From: Neodiprion pinetum
Lineage: Eukaryota > Arthropoda > Insecta > Hymenoptera > Diprionidae
Assembly (NCBI RefSeq): GCF_021155775.2
Contig: NC_060235.2
Span: 22,267,598 to 22,331,597, forward strand
Direction: 5' to 3'
Length of the DNA stretch: 64,000 nucleotides
This document shows, in pieces, positions 40,701 through 53,800 of the stretch (its first letter is position 1; each line of letters starts with the position of its first letter). The position numbers and the translations under genes were made by a program. The notes below the pieces were generated by a model. That model had not been told where the DNA came from, did not search any database, and was given only the letters and a program-made list of their open reading frames with translations.

Positions 40701-41788
40701 TAGATCTACGATTTATATAAAAAGGAGAAACTTTTCTACTTATACATATGTACATGTATCATATACCGAGCGTATAGTTGAGGAGAAAGAGAGAAATTTA
40801 GGAAAAACAAACAGTCGTTTTAGGTTGCACAAACTTACGCGATCTCGTCCGTCTAGCTTTTCGTCAGTCCCGACTATTTATCGACCACGTCGCGATAATG
40901 GTAAAAAAATTTTCGATATTGGCTGAATCAAAGGTGTTTTTTCTCCTTCTCAGTTTTCACATAATTATTATAGCATCAATATGGGTATATATACGTGACG
41001 CAGGAAACTTTCGTTAGCCACATTCGCATCGCGGTGAAAAACTTTCCAAAATTTCGATGGGTATAATATACATAGGTATAGAAAACGATTCGTTGCGTAA
41101 GATAATTATCATTGATATCTTGTAAACGAGATTTACCTTGTGCCGCATTTTACGAGTTTTGTGAAATCATGGTTCCGTGCATGTAAAGTAAAATCAATAA
41201 GGCAAATGGAATTTTATCACATTAGAAAGGAACTTCTCGATGTTATAATGATTATCAATTGACTACATCGAGGGCATCTTAATTCCGTGTATAAAATTAC
41301 AATTTTCTATTGGCCAGCAAATTGGCCCTATAATTCAGGCACTCAATCGCTGACCTTCGCGTTCATATCAGATCTTGTACACATATTGATATAAATAATG
41401 CCGTCGAACAAATAACGCGGTTTCAACGTACCTTGCGATATATTTTTTTGTCAATGATTATCACCTGATTAACGATCCTAACGCGTTAACGCGATAACGC
41501 GTTCAACAAAATGTTGCACAAGTGTGATTTTTATCTTCTCCTTCTTTCACACCAAATTAACATCACGTCTGATTTAAGATTTACGGGAAATCGGTGTAAC
41601 AAGAATATACCTGTTTGTATATTCGCATGCCGCAGGTTATACTGCTGAAAACAGGTGGAAATTGGGTGGTAAGGGTAAGGTTGTTTTTATTCTTTTTTTC
41701 CCTCGTTTTCCTGCACCGGAAGATGAAAAATAAAATATACACGCTACGATCACCTTCGGTGCGACAATCATCCTCTCTCTCTCTCTTC

Positions 41789-41823
<35 letters not shown>

Positions 41824-44800
41824 TCTTTCTCTGACTTCTGTTATTCCGAGTCTACTGCACAGAATATCAGTTCCTCATACGTGACGGCAATGAACAATAT
41901 TCGTCGATTTCATATACATTATATGTATGTATATTGTATACATGAATATACCACATATCACATATACCTATACGTACGAGATGCAGAAATCCTGTGTGCA
42001 TTACTCAAACACAAATTGTCATCCTGAGCGGTGAGGCGAGTTAAATCACTATTTTTATGCGGTCAGAACGTGCGTCGTTTATTTCATTTCCGTGAGAAAC
42101 TTTAAATCAGTCACGGCAGATTTTACATACCTATATATTTGTATATTATAGGTATACTATTATACCTACTCCGTTATATTCCGTAAATTTTAATTAACCA
42201 ATAAGTAGTTGATTACGTAATACGTTATCTACAATTAATGATGATCGAAAGACAATTGTTCTCCTCTTATTTTTTTTTTTTTTTCTATTCAATTAACTCG
42301 AACGGAATTTGTTTCTGTTTCAGAACGTGAATACTTGACCGAAGAAGATCGCAGATTTTACGAAATGACTGCCCAGGAGGCGATCGTCATTAGGAATGCC
42401 CGGAAATGTTACACGAAAAATGTTGCAGTTTTGGATAACCTCAACATGGTCGTTTCGCGCGGCTCTATGTGAGTATAAAATCCAAAAGCAATAAAAAAAA
42501 AAGAAAAAAAAAAAAAAAAAACCAGACTCTTCGAGATTGTGATAAATTATCGAGGAATGAAGCGCGTCAGTTTTCTGCGAAACTAATCACTATGTCATTT
42601 TCAATATGTTGTAATATAAAATGCCGCTTATACAGTGATCTATCAGCCAGCTTTGAATGGAAAATTTCACAAAAAACTCCCGGTATCGTCGTATAATTAA
42701 AACTGCACTCGGGGGCGAATAAATGTAGATCACATATGGCACGCATGCATCTGCTATTGTAAAAATGAACAGGACGAAGAATAGGTTGAATATTATTTTG
42801 GTTTCTATGATCGGTCAATATGGACGGCTTTTGAGATTAAGCACTGTTTGCGTTTATGTTCTCTGCAGAGCCGTTAATTTGACTTAGTTTTAGCCTGTGT
42901 TTTTCATCGACGTTAGACGATAAATATATTATGAAGAAAACAACGCTTTAACATTTCCGTTCGAATGGCGAAAAAAAAATCTAATCGTGATTGCTGTACA
43001 TGGTCGTTATAATTACTTTCATTTCTTTCCATAACCGAAACTATGCAGTTCTGGGTACGAAGTGAAAATGAGTTTTGTTGCTCTAGCCAGAAAAACTCAT
43101 AGTAATCGTGTAATTACCATACTTTTTAATTACGATCACTTTTACTATTGAGATAATTTCATATTGGTGCAACAGTAGATTGATATTCAGGCTCACATGT
43201 TTGACGGAAAAAAATGTTGTTAAGTAATCGAAACAGGTTTAAATAACGCTGCAATAATAAGAAAATTTAGTATCGACGACTATAGTCTATATAATCACAT
43301 GTTTTCAATTCAATTCGCCATCGTAACTACGACCTATCTTACCAAAAGTTCTTTAATAACCGTAAGATATGAAATTTTCCTCACTCTATGATAATGATAT
43401 TATTATGCAACAAGCACGGGGGAAATGAAACGATCGGTGTGAAGTGGAAAAAATCAACGTCGAAGGTTAAGAAAAAAAAAGTTGCAGGATGATCCATCGA
43501 TTTTGTGCGTAGTATGTAAAAGTTGTGCGTTACTGGAAATTTTTTATCCCGCCATTATGTATGACGTTACGCATTATAAGATAATTAAACAGAACAGAAA
43601 TTACGAGCCGTTCGCCTCGAGTGTCGTTTACCGTCAGTGTGCATGTGTGTTGTAAAAATCTCTCACACATCCCGTCTTGCATAATTTTTCGGAATTTTTT
43701 TCTCCTCCACAAGCACCGTCGGCGGAGTTATTATTACCAGCCATCGTAGCCGGCAACGCTTCGCGGACGGCACCGATTAGATCGTCCATCACCTCGTGTG
43801 CTTGACCCGAATTCTTTGCTCCGTTACCAACTTCACTTACAATTGGTCGCGGTTTCGCTTTTACGTTGGAATTAATTTTGGCGCTAACTTTCGGACACTT
43901 GGAATCGGTGAACTCGTCCAGACTGGAATTGAAGTTAGCCGTGTTCTTAGCCATTATATTGTTCGGTGTCATTTTACTTACTGACGGCGAATTTCGAATT
44001 ATAGCGGTATTATTGTAACCTTGAGGAACTGCATTCTTACCTATGAAACTTTCATCTTATCCGTCCTTGATCAACCGAATTGCAGAATTCTGTGAACTTG
44101 GCGGCTGCACCCGAACTGGTTTCGATGTTTTGTTGTTTCCAGATTCTTCCGTCGACAACTTTTTTTCTTCGTCAAGAGGTTCGTGTCCTGCTGCTGCTGC
44201 AACGCTGTTATTAAAAATTTTTTTCGTACCGGTCTCATCATTGGAAGACTCTTCGATCGCTAACGATCGCAGAGGCCTCTTTTTTCAACTCCGGACACTG
44301 ACGTTCCGACTTTGCGATTTTAACTGAACAACTCGATTTTGGAGAGATTCGATCTCTTCCAAAATCCCACCGATTACCTTATCGTTATCATCTTTTTCGG
44401 TCGGTAAGATATTCGTCGATTTGATCGATCGATTATCCAATCCGCATATTCGAAATTCTTAATTTCTTCGACTTCGTCCGACCGTGAACAGTTTATATTT
44501 GATAATTCAGAGAATATTCCTACACTGTCAAAAACTTTTCCTGCATTCTGATCGGCGAATTGAAGAAGAGTATATAAATTATCGTTTTCCTTTACTGTAC
44601 GCTAAACTGACGTCAACCGATGCCGCCAAACTTTCAATATCCGATCCAGCATTTCTCGTTACTAATTATACCGTCGGTGAAACTTTTTTCCTCCTGTTCT
44701 TGGTCGGATCTTGATGCTTTAAAATTTTTAATAGCATATTGTGTATTGTTTTCAAATTTTTCCTCTGACGTCGAAACGTGACTCGCTGATTTCTTCGTCG

Positions 44801-47800
44801 ATGGATAATCGTTATTCCGACTCATGGTGTTTTGTGATTTCAACTGATAAATCCTTCGCTCCAGTTCATCGATCCTCAATGTATTCAAGAAAATCTGTTC
44901 CTTTGCCACGATCTCATCCTTCTTCTCGCGCCAATTGACCGTCAGATTTTGCCACACTTTTTCTTCTGAATCCAACCATTTCTTCATTTGAAAAACTCTT
45001 CGAAACCCCGACGTAATTCCCACCACAACGATCTGCTCGTAATCAAATCCCCAGAATCGTTCAACGTCAGTTCCGATATTTCTTGGAACAGCTGCTTCAG
45101 ACCCAGAAAAACGAGACCCAACTCATCTGTAAAAAGTCTTAAATTCAACCTGGTGAAACCTCTTGGGCAGAAGATTCTTGGTGAAGCAGAGCATTCTCAA
45201 TAACGATAAATGGACGTCGATTTCTGTCCCTGGATCGTGATCTAACCGATCTATCAACTTCCGGAACATGTTTGCCTCGTTTCTTCTGGTTAAAGCGAGA
45301 AGCAATTCGTCGTGAATAATAGCAGAGATGAAATTGACGCTTTAGTTTTCCGGAACTTCGTTATTCTACTGCTGCTGTAAATCGCACTTCGAGTTCAAAC
45401 GTCAAATTGCAGTTACTGAACTTTCGTCCGACGAATGGAGTGAAAGGAATTCGATCCTCTTCTCGTGCACTGCGTGCTTCTCCTCGTGTACACTGTAATT
45501 GTTTTTTTTTTCTTGTTAATAATCTAACACTATTTAATTCCGAGATTGAAGTCAATAACGTTATCGCAACGAAACATTGAGAATAAATTAATATTTCCTT
45601 ATATTTAAAATCACTTTGAAGGAACGAAGATTTCAGAGTATGACCATGTTTTGCTTCATTATGGTTTACTGAATTTCAAACAATTCCAAAATTGCGAAGT
45701 AACCGTTTTTCCTCCGCATGAATCGTTACGATAACGTTGCTAACTTCAACATGGTATTTGGTGTCAATTTAATACCACTTGTCAATCTAACACCATCTGA
45801 CATTCAAGTTTTGAATTGACTACGAAAATTGTTCTATAATAGTCCACGCCGGCCACTATTGGTCAATTTTAACACCGTCAATGTTTTACCATGTAAATTG
45901 CATGAAAATTAACCGGTTCGACCTTGTGTCTCGATCAGTATATCTACGTCTAAAAGTTTAAACACTCTCGCTAAAGTGCACATACAATGCAATCTCGAGT
46001 GCGGAGCGACGACGCGAGTCGAGTTGACCAATAAAATGTTAATTTTTTTTTGACACCAGGATTTTTAATCCTCCGACAAAAGCAATTGCAATGGCACGAT
46101 CACGCATGGTCAAGAAAACGTGTCGACGGTCATGTTTTTTTTTGCGACTTCTGTGGGACTCTGAATACTTCAAGGTATCGGGCTTATTAATTACTCGGAC
46201 GTATGTAAATAATTTGCGGCTTGATTGCGCGCTACGAAGAAAGAGAGAGTCAAATAATCCCCCAAAAACACTGGCTATATATAACCTACATACCCACATA
46301 GAGATTCGCACCAGCAAATTCGTTTCACTTTGCATAATATGTATCGCGAGTGTAATTTAACTCTAAAAATTTTAATGCATCTAGGACATTGGTGATTGGC
46401 CAAAAGTCGATAACTTTGAAATTTCAAATACGATTTGCCCGTTTTAAATGCACCCACAATAAGACTGATTCTCTTTTTTTTTACTTTCAGTAGTCAATTC
46501 AATGGTGCCATATATTTGTTGATCAGATTCAATACCGGTGCAGTTTTGTTGAATTAAATATTCAACGTTGCCATCGTAGCAAAAAAAAAAAAAAAAAAAT
46601 CTCTTTCAGTGTAATTGTAGAATGTAAAATACTTTATTCTGAATAAAATAATCCATCGTCGAGCGAAATCGAGCGAATTTAGTAGATGTCGAATAACTCT
46701 AGAAAGCGATTTGAAACAAAGCTTCGATATCTGAGCTCTTGTTTATAATTCGATGATTCTATAATTCTACAATTCGCTATTTGTAAGAAGATCGTCGTGT
46801 GCAATAATCTAATAAACACTCACTGTACTAAAATCGGTGCAAAAATAAGTATGAATTTTCGGTTAAACTTCGTTAAGACGATTCCATAGTCAGTCCTTAC
46901 CGACCGAGTAAAATGTCACTAATTTTTATTATTAACAAAGCCTACGAATCACTAATGTGAAAATGTCAAATAAAAATATTTTGAAACTTTTATTGTCTCA
47001 TGCACGATGAAAGTGCCAGGCAACGTATGCAATTTAATCACATAAATCACATAAATTTTCTCTACGATGTAGTTGAAACAACGAGATGTTTATAGTTGAA
47101 TTTTAGTGTTTCAACGTTTCCTCCGCCGTTCCAAGAACCCCATATAGTCGAATGTAACTAGATTAGCTATAGCGAACCTATTCAAAGGTCCGTGTCGTCA
47201 CGTTTTAGTTTAAACACCCCTTCAACCTTACCGTGTACACCCTGTATATCCTTAAACGATGTTTTTCACTAATTCCCCGTTTTGCAGCTACGGTCTCCTG
47301 GGTGCCAGCGGCTGCGGCAAATCAACCCTGCTCTCATGTGTCGTTGGAGTGCGACGCATCGACAGCGGTGACATTTGGGTCCTGGGCGGGAAACCGGGAT
47401 CCAAGGGTTCCGGGATACCGGGGCCCCGAGTCGGCTACATGCCGCAGGAAATATCCCTGGTCAAAGAGTTCACAACGGCTAACGCGATGTACTATTTTGG
47501 CCGCATAAGCGGCGTTGAGGACGATGTGATCGGTGAGTTTTTCCTCGTCATCCGGACCTTGATTGACTTGCCAGGACGAGCAAAGTAAACGAGAAGAAAG
47601 AACGACGAACGCCAAAAAATTTCACAAATATTTCTTTCGCTTTACAGAGGAAAGGCTGGCGTTTTTGACTAAATTGTTACACCTCCCGCCGAGAAATACG
47701 CAGGTGAAACACATGAGCGGTGGACAGCAGAGGAGGGTGTCATTCGCTGCAGCTATGATACACAAACCAGAATTACTTATTCTCGACGAACCAACGGTCG

Positions 47801-50800
47801 GATTGGATCCCGTATTGCGCGCGGAGTGAGTCAATCGTTGAGCAATTATTTTTCGACGATTATTTTCCAACGATTTTTATCGTTTTATCATTACAGCGCG
47901 TCATTGAATGGTATTTTGATGCGATTCTCGTCATGGATAACAGGCGACAAAAATTTTCATAACCTACCCACGCAATAGAACGTTCTTAATATCCAATTAT
48001 CAATGACGCAAGAATCTTTTTCATATATACCTGTAATTTTGAATTTTAATGTAGAAAAGTCCAAGTCCAGGAAGTTAAATTTTATCGAAAGGTAGAGTAT
48101 AATTAATATACCGGCTAAAATATATGAAATTGTTAGAATTCCATCGATTCTATGTTATAATGTTTTGGCTATCGTGTACACGTTGTGCATTTGTATACTG
48201 AAACAGATTTTCGCGTCTTTGAAAATTCGAAATTGTGTAGACCCGCTTCTATTATTTGGAGTTTTCTACTTTTTGATCCCACATATGAACACCCGTTCTT
48301 TTGTAAATTTTGCATTATTATACAGGGTGTGTCATTTTAATCAATCGAGTCAAATATCTCGAAAACCAAAAGTTTGAGTGAAAAATGTTTCAGACAAAAG
48401 TTGTAAGATTCGAAGACGGAAAGAAAATGAGAGAGTCGGATTTTCCGTGAGTGAACCCGCTAAGGTCAGATGAAGGTGAACGTGGTTTTTTTGTGTAGCA
48501 GTAAATACTAAATCATAGTAAATATGGTTTACGAATAACGTTTCATTCCTCAAATTTTCCATAAAATAAACAAACATCATTTTAAAGATAGTTATGAGAT
48601 AAGAAAATTTTTAATTAATAAACCTTCAAACTGAAAAATTAAAAATATAAATTCAAGAAATTGAATAATTTCGAAAATTGAAGATAAAACTCGAAAAAAA
48701 AATACAAAACATTTCGAAAAAAAGGTAGTAGGGGGACTTAGCGGTAGCGTTCACGTCACGATACCTTAGAGACTTGACAGGCTCATATCTCATCACCAGT
48801 CGAGTTTAGGTGGTAAGTATGTAAGTACTTTTTGACGCTATTTTAGATGCCGATGAAAAAAATATACCGTACCATTTAAAAAAACCAAGTTGACCTTCAT
48901 CTGACCTTGGCCGGTCCAGTTACGGCAAATCTGATACTCTCGCCTTCTTTCCCCCTTCGAACCTTACAACTTTTGTCCGAAACATTTTTCTCTCACATTC
49001 TTGGTTTCCGAGATATTTGACTGGATTGATTAACATGAGACGACACCCTGAACAGGGCAACAAAGTTGTAAAAATTTTAGTAACATCATCGCAATATCAG
49101 CTGATGTATACTCTGATCATGTTAGACGATAAACTGAAACTTCCAAAGCCATTTTCAAACAGTGAAATGAGACATTGACTATACATATGTACACTGTAAC
49201 TTTTCAGTATATGGGATCACCTGATAACCATCACAAGGGAAGAAGACACGGCCGTCGTAATAACGACACATTATATTGAGGAAGCGAAACAGGCGGACAA
49301 GGTAAAATATCGAAACGTTATAGGTGTGTAGGTGTATATGCATGCCTGAGTGCTATGTCGGTGTGAGGAAGAGTGCGCGAGTGATTTCCTTATTGCGTGA
49401 TATTTCAATATTATGTATATCTGTACGTGCAGAAGTTATTAAAAACCATTGTTGAGCTTTGTTTTTACATACCTGTAATGCATGCAGGTAGGGATGATGA
49501 GATGCGGACAATTACTAACGGAATCCACGCCTGGACAAATTATGACACAATTTCAATGTCAGACATTGGAGGAAGCGTTTTTGACGTTGAGTCAGAGGCA
49601 GGCCGATAATCAGGAGAGAGGGATAACCGAAGTTGTTAGCAACGAGGTGACGTCTCACAATCCAACGGAGGTCAACTCGATGACGGTTTCACTTCACAAC
49701 GGACATTACAGCAGCACCGATGTAGGATATAAAGACACGGAGATTATTATTTTTTTTTTGTTGTTATTAATTTCTTACACAGTTTCTAGAGAAAATTCTA
49801 TGAAAATGCGTATCGTACGATTACGATTCAAATACTAGTGAAATTACAAGAAAATTTGGCGGAAGTTACTATTTAGGGTAATTGTAATTCGTAATCACAC
49901 ACTTTCTGGTTATTGCAACGTTTAATCTGTTCGTTCTTTATAGTTTACATCATCTTTTCGGTGAAGTCAAAGTTCAACATTAATTCAATACAGTAGTGAC
50001 AAGAATACAAGAAAATCAAGTACGAGTGACAGTAATCAAAGAGAATTGTAACACATACTAGATTTTCTGGTTACAGCCACAAAACTCAATTTCGGTATTT
50101 ACATAGAACTGTACATTTTTCGGTCGTGGTAAAAAGTGAAAATAGCTAATTAGACTGCATAGTAATTACAACTAGAAATTTCTCTGGGTGTACTTGAATT
50201 ATTTTCACTTTTACATCTCAGCATCTAACTCTAGCCGAGTTTTTTTTTTTAGAATATAATTAGCACCGAGAAACAACAGATAAGGGACAACGAAGACATA
50301 GGAAAAGTCGTGACATCGAAATGGAAAAAGTTCAGAGCTTTGCTCACCAAGAATGCTACGCAACTGGTCAAACATCCAGGGTAAGTTAGTTTTGTATTGT
50401 TATCCGTTTTTTTCTCGTCAATACTTTCTTTGGAGGCAAAAAACAAAAAAAAAAATAAAAAAAAATAAAAAATACGCGAATTTGAAATAAAAATATCGAT
50501 CGAAGTAAAATAATAACCAAAAATTGCCGTACGAATTTTGAACGTCTGTTTATCTAATCTTTCATATTTCAGAGGTGTCGCTTTTGCGGTGATATTTCCC
50601 GTTCTTCAAACGTTCTTATTCTTCAACGCGATCGGGGAGGATCCAAAGAATTTGCACATGGCAGTGGTGAACAAGGAAGCCGGAAATTGTAACTACAGCA
50701 GTATTTGGGGCGAAGTTAATTACTACGAGGATACTCACGATTGCGATTTCGTCGATTTGAGCTGCAGGTATTTGCACGGTTTCGACGATTCCATCATCAT

Positions 50801-53800
50801 AAAGGTGAGTCGGAGGTTGTGGATTCTCTCGCAAACAGGAATTCGCAATTATTTTTACACGATATTCATCACGCGGATAATTATCGCTGTTAGAGATTGT
50901 TTGTATGAAACGTAATTTATCATTGCGATTCAATACCGTTTCTCCAGGATTATTACCCCGACGAAAATAGCGCCGTTGAAGCTGTTAGAGGTGGAAAAGC
51001 TGTGGGCGCGATGTTCTTCAGTAGCAATTTTTCCAAAGCTCTTCGGAGCCGAAGGGACAACGGTAGATTTTCAACCGACGAGGAACTCGAGGACAGTTCG
51101 GTACAAATATCGCTCGACATGGGAAGTGAGTGTGACATAATGCCAATATAAACATAATATGATATATGCAAACTTTTGGCAACTGCGTGTATTTTGTACA
51201 AGCAATTATCGTAAAATCCTGGCTCATACTTCACATAATATCATCGAATTACAGATCGACAGATTGGTTTGAACTTGCAGAAACGATTGTTCGATCGGTT
51301 TTTCGAAATTCAGAACAGCATAATGCAGGAGTGTCACATCGATCCGAGATTCGGTGAAATGCCGTTAAGGGTGAGTCGAGAATTCTGGTTAAATCAACGC
51401 TGCATTTTTCCATTACATGATATACTGTACCGATGTAGTTATATTTAAAAAAAATTCGATCTTACAGTTCGAGGAGCCGTTATTCGGAAGTGTTAATCAG
51501 AAGTACTCAAATTTTATGGCACCTGGATTTTTACTCACGTAAGTAGCAGCATTCGATTTTTATTTGTTACATCAAACCATCAAATTTTTCAATTAAATGA
51601 CGGTTGCGCATTCTTCGCGATATTCTCAACGCATTTACAAACCTTCCGTTTATCCTTATTCATCTCTTTTTTTTTCTTAGTTTTGTTATCCAAAAATATT
51701 ACAAGGATTATTGCGTAGGTGCATAATTAAAAATATCACACATTGGACACGATGCGGTGTAATTACAAACGGTTTTAGCAATCGTTTATTTTCGCAATTT
51801 CTTTTTTTATTACATCACGCCAGCAAGCGAACGAATCCGTCGCTTTGATTTTGAAACTGACAAAATTGATGAGAAAAAAAAATTGCAAAATTTATTGCTA
51901 TGTATTTTCGATTACGAAACGATTTTTGCACAAGCTTAGGTTTTTTTTTTTTTGTAATGATACATATATTGCAACGGTGACGAAAGAATTTTTTTAAATC
52001 TCTTCGATATGCTTATAAGAGAACGAAAATCATCGCTAAACGAAAAAATAATTGGCAAAGATTATTGAATTATCTTATAGGATTATAATTACGTTTCAGG
52101 GTGATATTCTTTTTGGCAACATCGTTGACTTCCGCCATCATAATTTCGGATCGTGTTGAAGGCGTGTGGGATAGAACATTGGTAGCAGGTAATATAATTA
52201 TTTTTATCTTTTAGACTGGCATGTTCAATTTTAATCACAACTTTCCGCAATACTTTCATGATTTGTCCGACGACTCCGAATATAATGCTGAAACATTGAA
52301 CGGCGACTATAAGAGAGTCTGAAAGTGTATAAACAAAAATAATGACAACATACCTATGAATAAACATGAAAATAATTCAATTCTGCAGATCGTTAATTTT
52401 ATTATCAATCGATATCCACTTGCGAAAAAATCTATTACAAGCGATTAGCTTAAAGCGTATGTGTATGAGCTATAATTTAACGATCACAAAGTGTGTTTAA
52501 TAAGAGCAATTATTGTTCCTTTCTTGCGTCATAGAAAAAAAAAGAAGTTCGAAACACAGTCAAGAATACGTCTGCATATAAAAATGAAAAAAATAAGATG
52601 TAAAGATATCTTCTAGTCGATTAGGGATGCGAAAAGACGCAGACAATGAAATTATACCATCTTGACACAAATTATACGCTTGGTCGTTATTTTACTGTTT
52701 TTCTTGTCTGTACTGGATAGATTTTCGTAGTATATCATTTATTACCATACACTCGCCTTTTTTCATCCAGAGTATAAAACGAGTGATTAATTTTCTGTCG
52801 TAAAAGTAAAAATCTATTTCGCTGTACTTTATATGATCGGTTTTTTTTTTCCCCCTCTTTTTTCGCGCAGGCGTTACCGTACAGCAAATTCTCGCAGCTC
52901 ACATCATGGTGCAATTCGCCCTGACTTGCATTCAAGTAACATTGGTTCTATGTGTTGCAATTCTGGGATTCAATTTACCATGCCGAGGACCTTTACTGGC
53001 TGTAATTACATTGGTCTTGATGATAGGATTCTGCGGCATGTGTTACGGTAAGGATAAAAAAAAGCCATAAGGAATACAAAATCGGTGTCTCCGCTTCTCA
53101 TTCTTGGACTCTTGTATTAATTAAACTTATGCATCCTTATTCGTTATATACTAAAGAAATATTTGTCATGTACGTTTAAATTCTCGATAAATCTAATCAC
53201 CCCTCGTTATAAATCGTTTAACAAACGAATAATCAATGGTTTTATTGAAATTGTATTATATAAAATTTTCCACGCAGGTTTCTTCATCTCGGTGATAGTA
53301 TCGACTCATACGGTAGCAAATTACGTATCTACTGGTAGTTTTTACCCCCTAATTTTACTGTCTGGTAAGTTTTTGTTGCTCTATTTTGTGTCTTTATACT
53401 GCTACATACGAATCGACCGTCAAACCTAGATTATCTCTATAATAACTTGTATTAGGAATTTGTATTATACGATGATTATGACTGTATTAAAGTCATACAG
53501 AAATTGTTATACTACAATAATGCTATATTATATATATATACTCCTATATATATTTGATCGAAAATTGTGATCGTCAATTTGGATCAACCGTGACGTACGT
53601 CGTACCGAATGAGTTTTTAATTGTTCTTCGGGTTCAATATGATAAAAAATGTAATTTATAATACATTATAGTATATTTCAATGTCTTGAACACAACCTTT
53701 TTCCTTCGAGAAATTCTGAAATGTGGTTAATACAATTACACTGAGTAAATTCGAATTCCATACGTACTCGTAGTTTGTAAAAAAAAAAAAAAAAAAATCA

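Larger units (their letters stand above)
22719..42323 (+). other. Putative 19.6-kb intron of ABCH copy B
   Basis: AT-rich DNA with no supported coding exon. It holds five MITE-like elements (23615-24504, 28284-28644, 32223-33319, about 34680-35035, 38992-39456), a miRNA-like hairpin (35399-35476), a tRNA-B-box hairpin (38301-38403), long G-runs (34597-34920) and a CT tract (41772-41832). Ordinary stretches such as 24510-28280, 29000-32200 and 35500-38290 show nothing beyond AT-rich sequence and short accidental frames. Confidence 0.5.

Noticed and set aside
41772..41832. CT tract frame coding serine/leucine repeats
   Set aside because: It is a simple repeat translated; no coding context.
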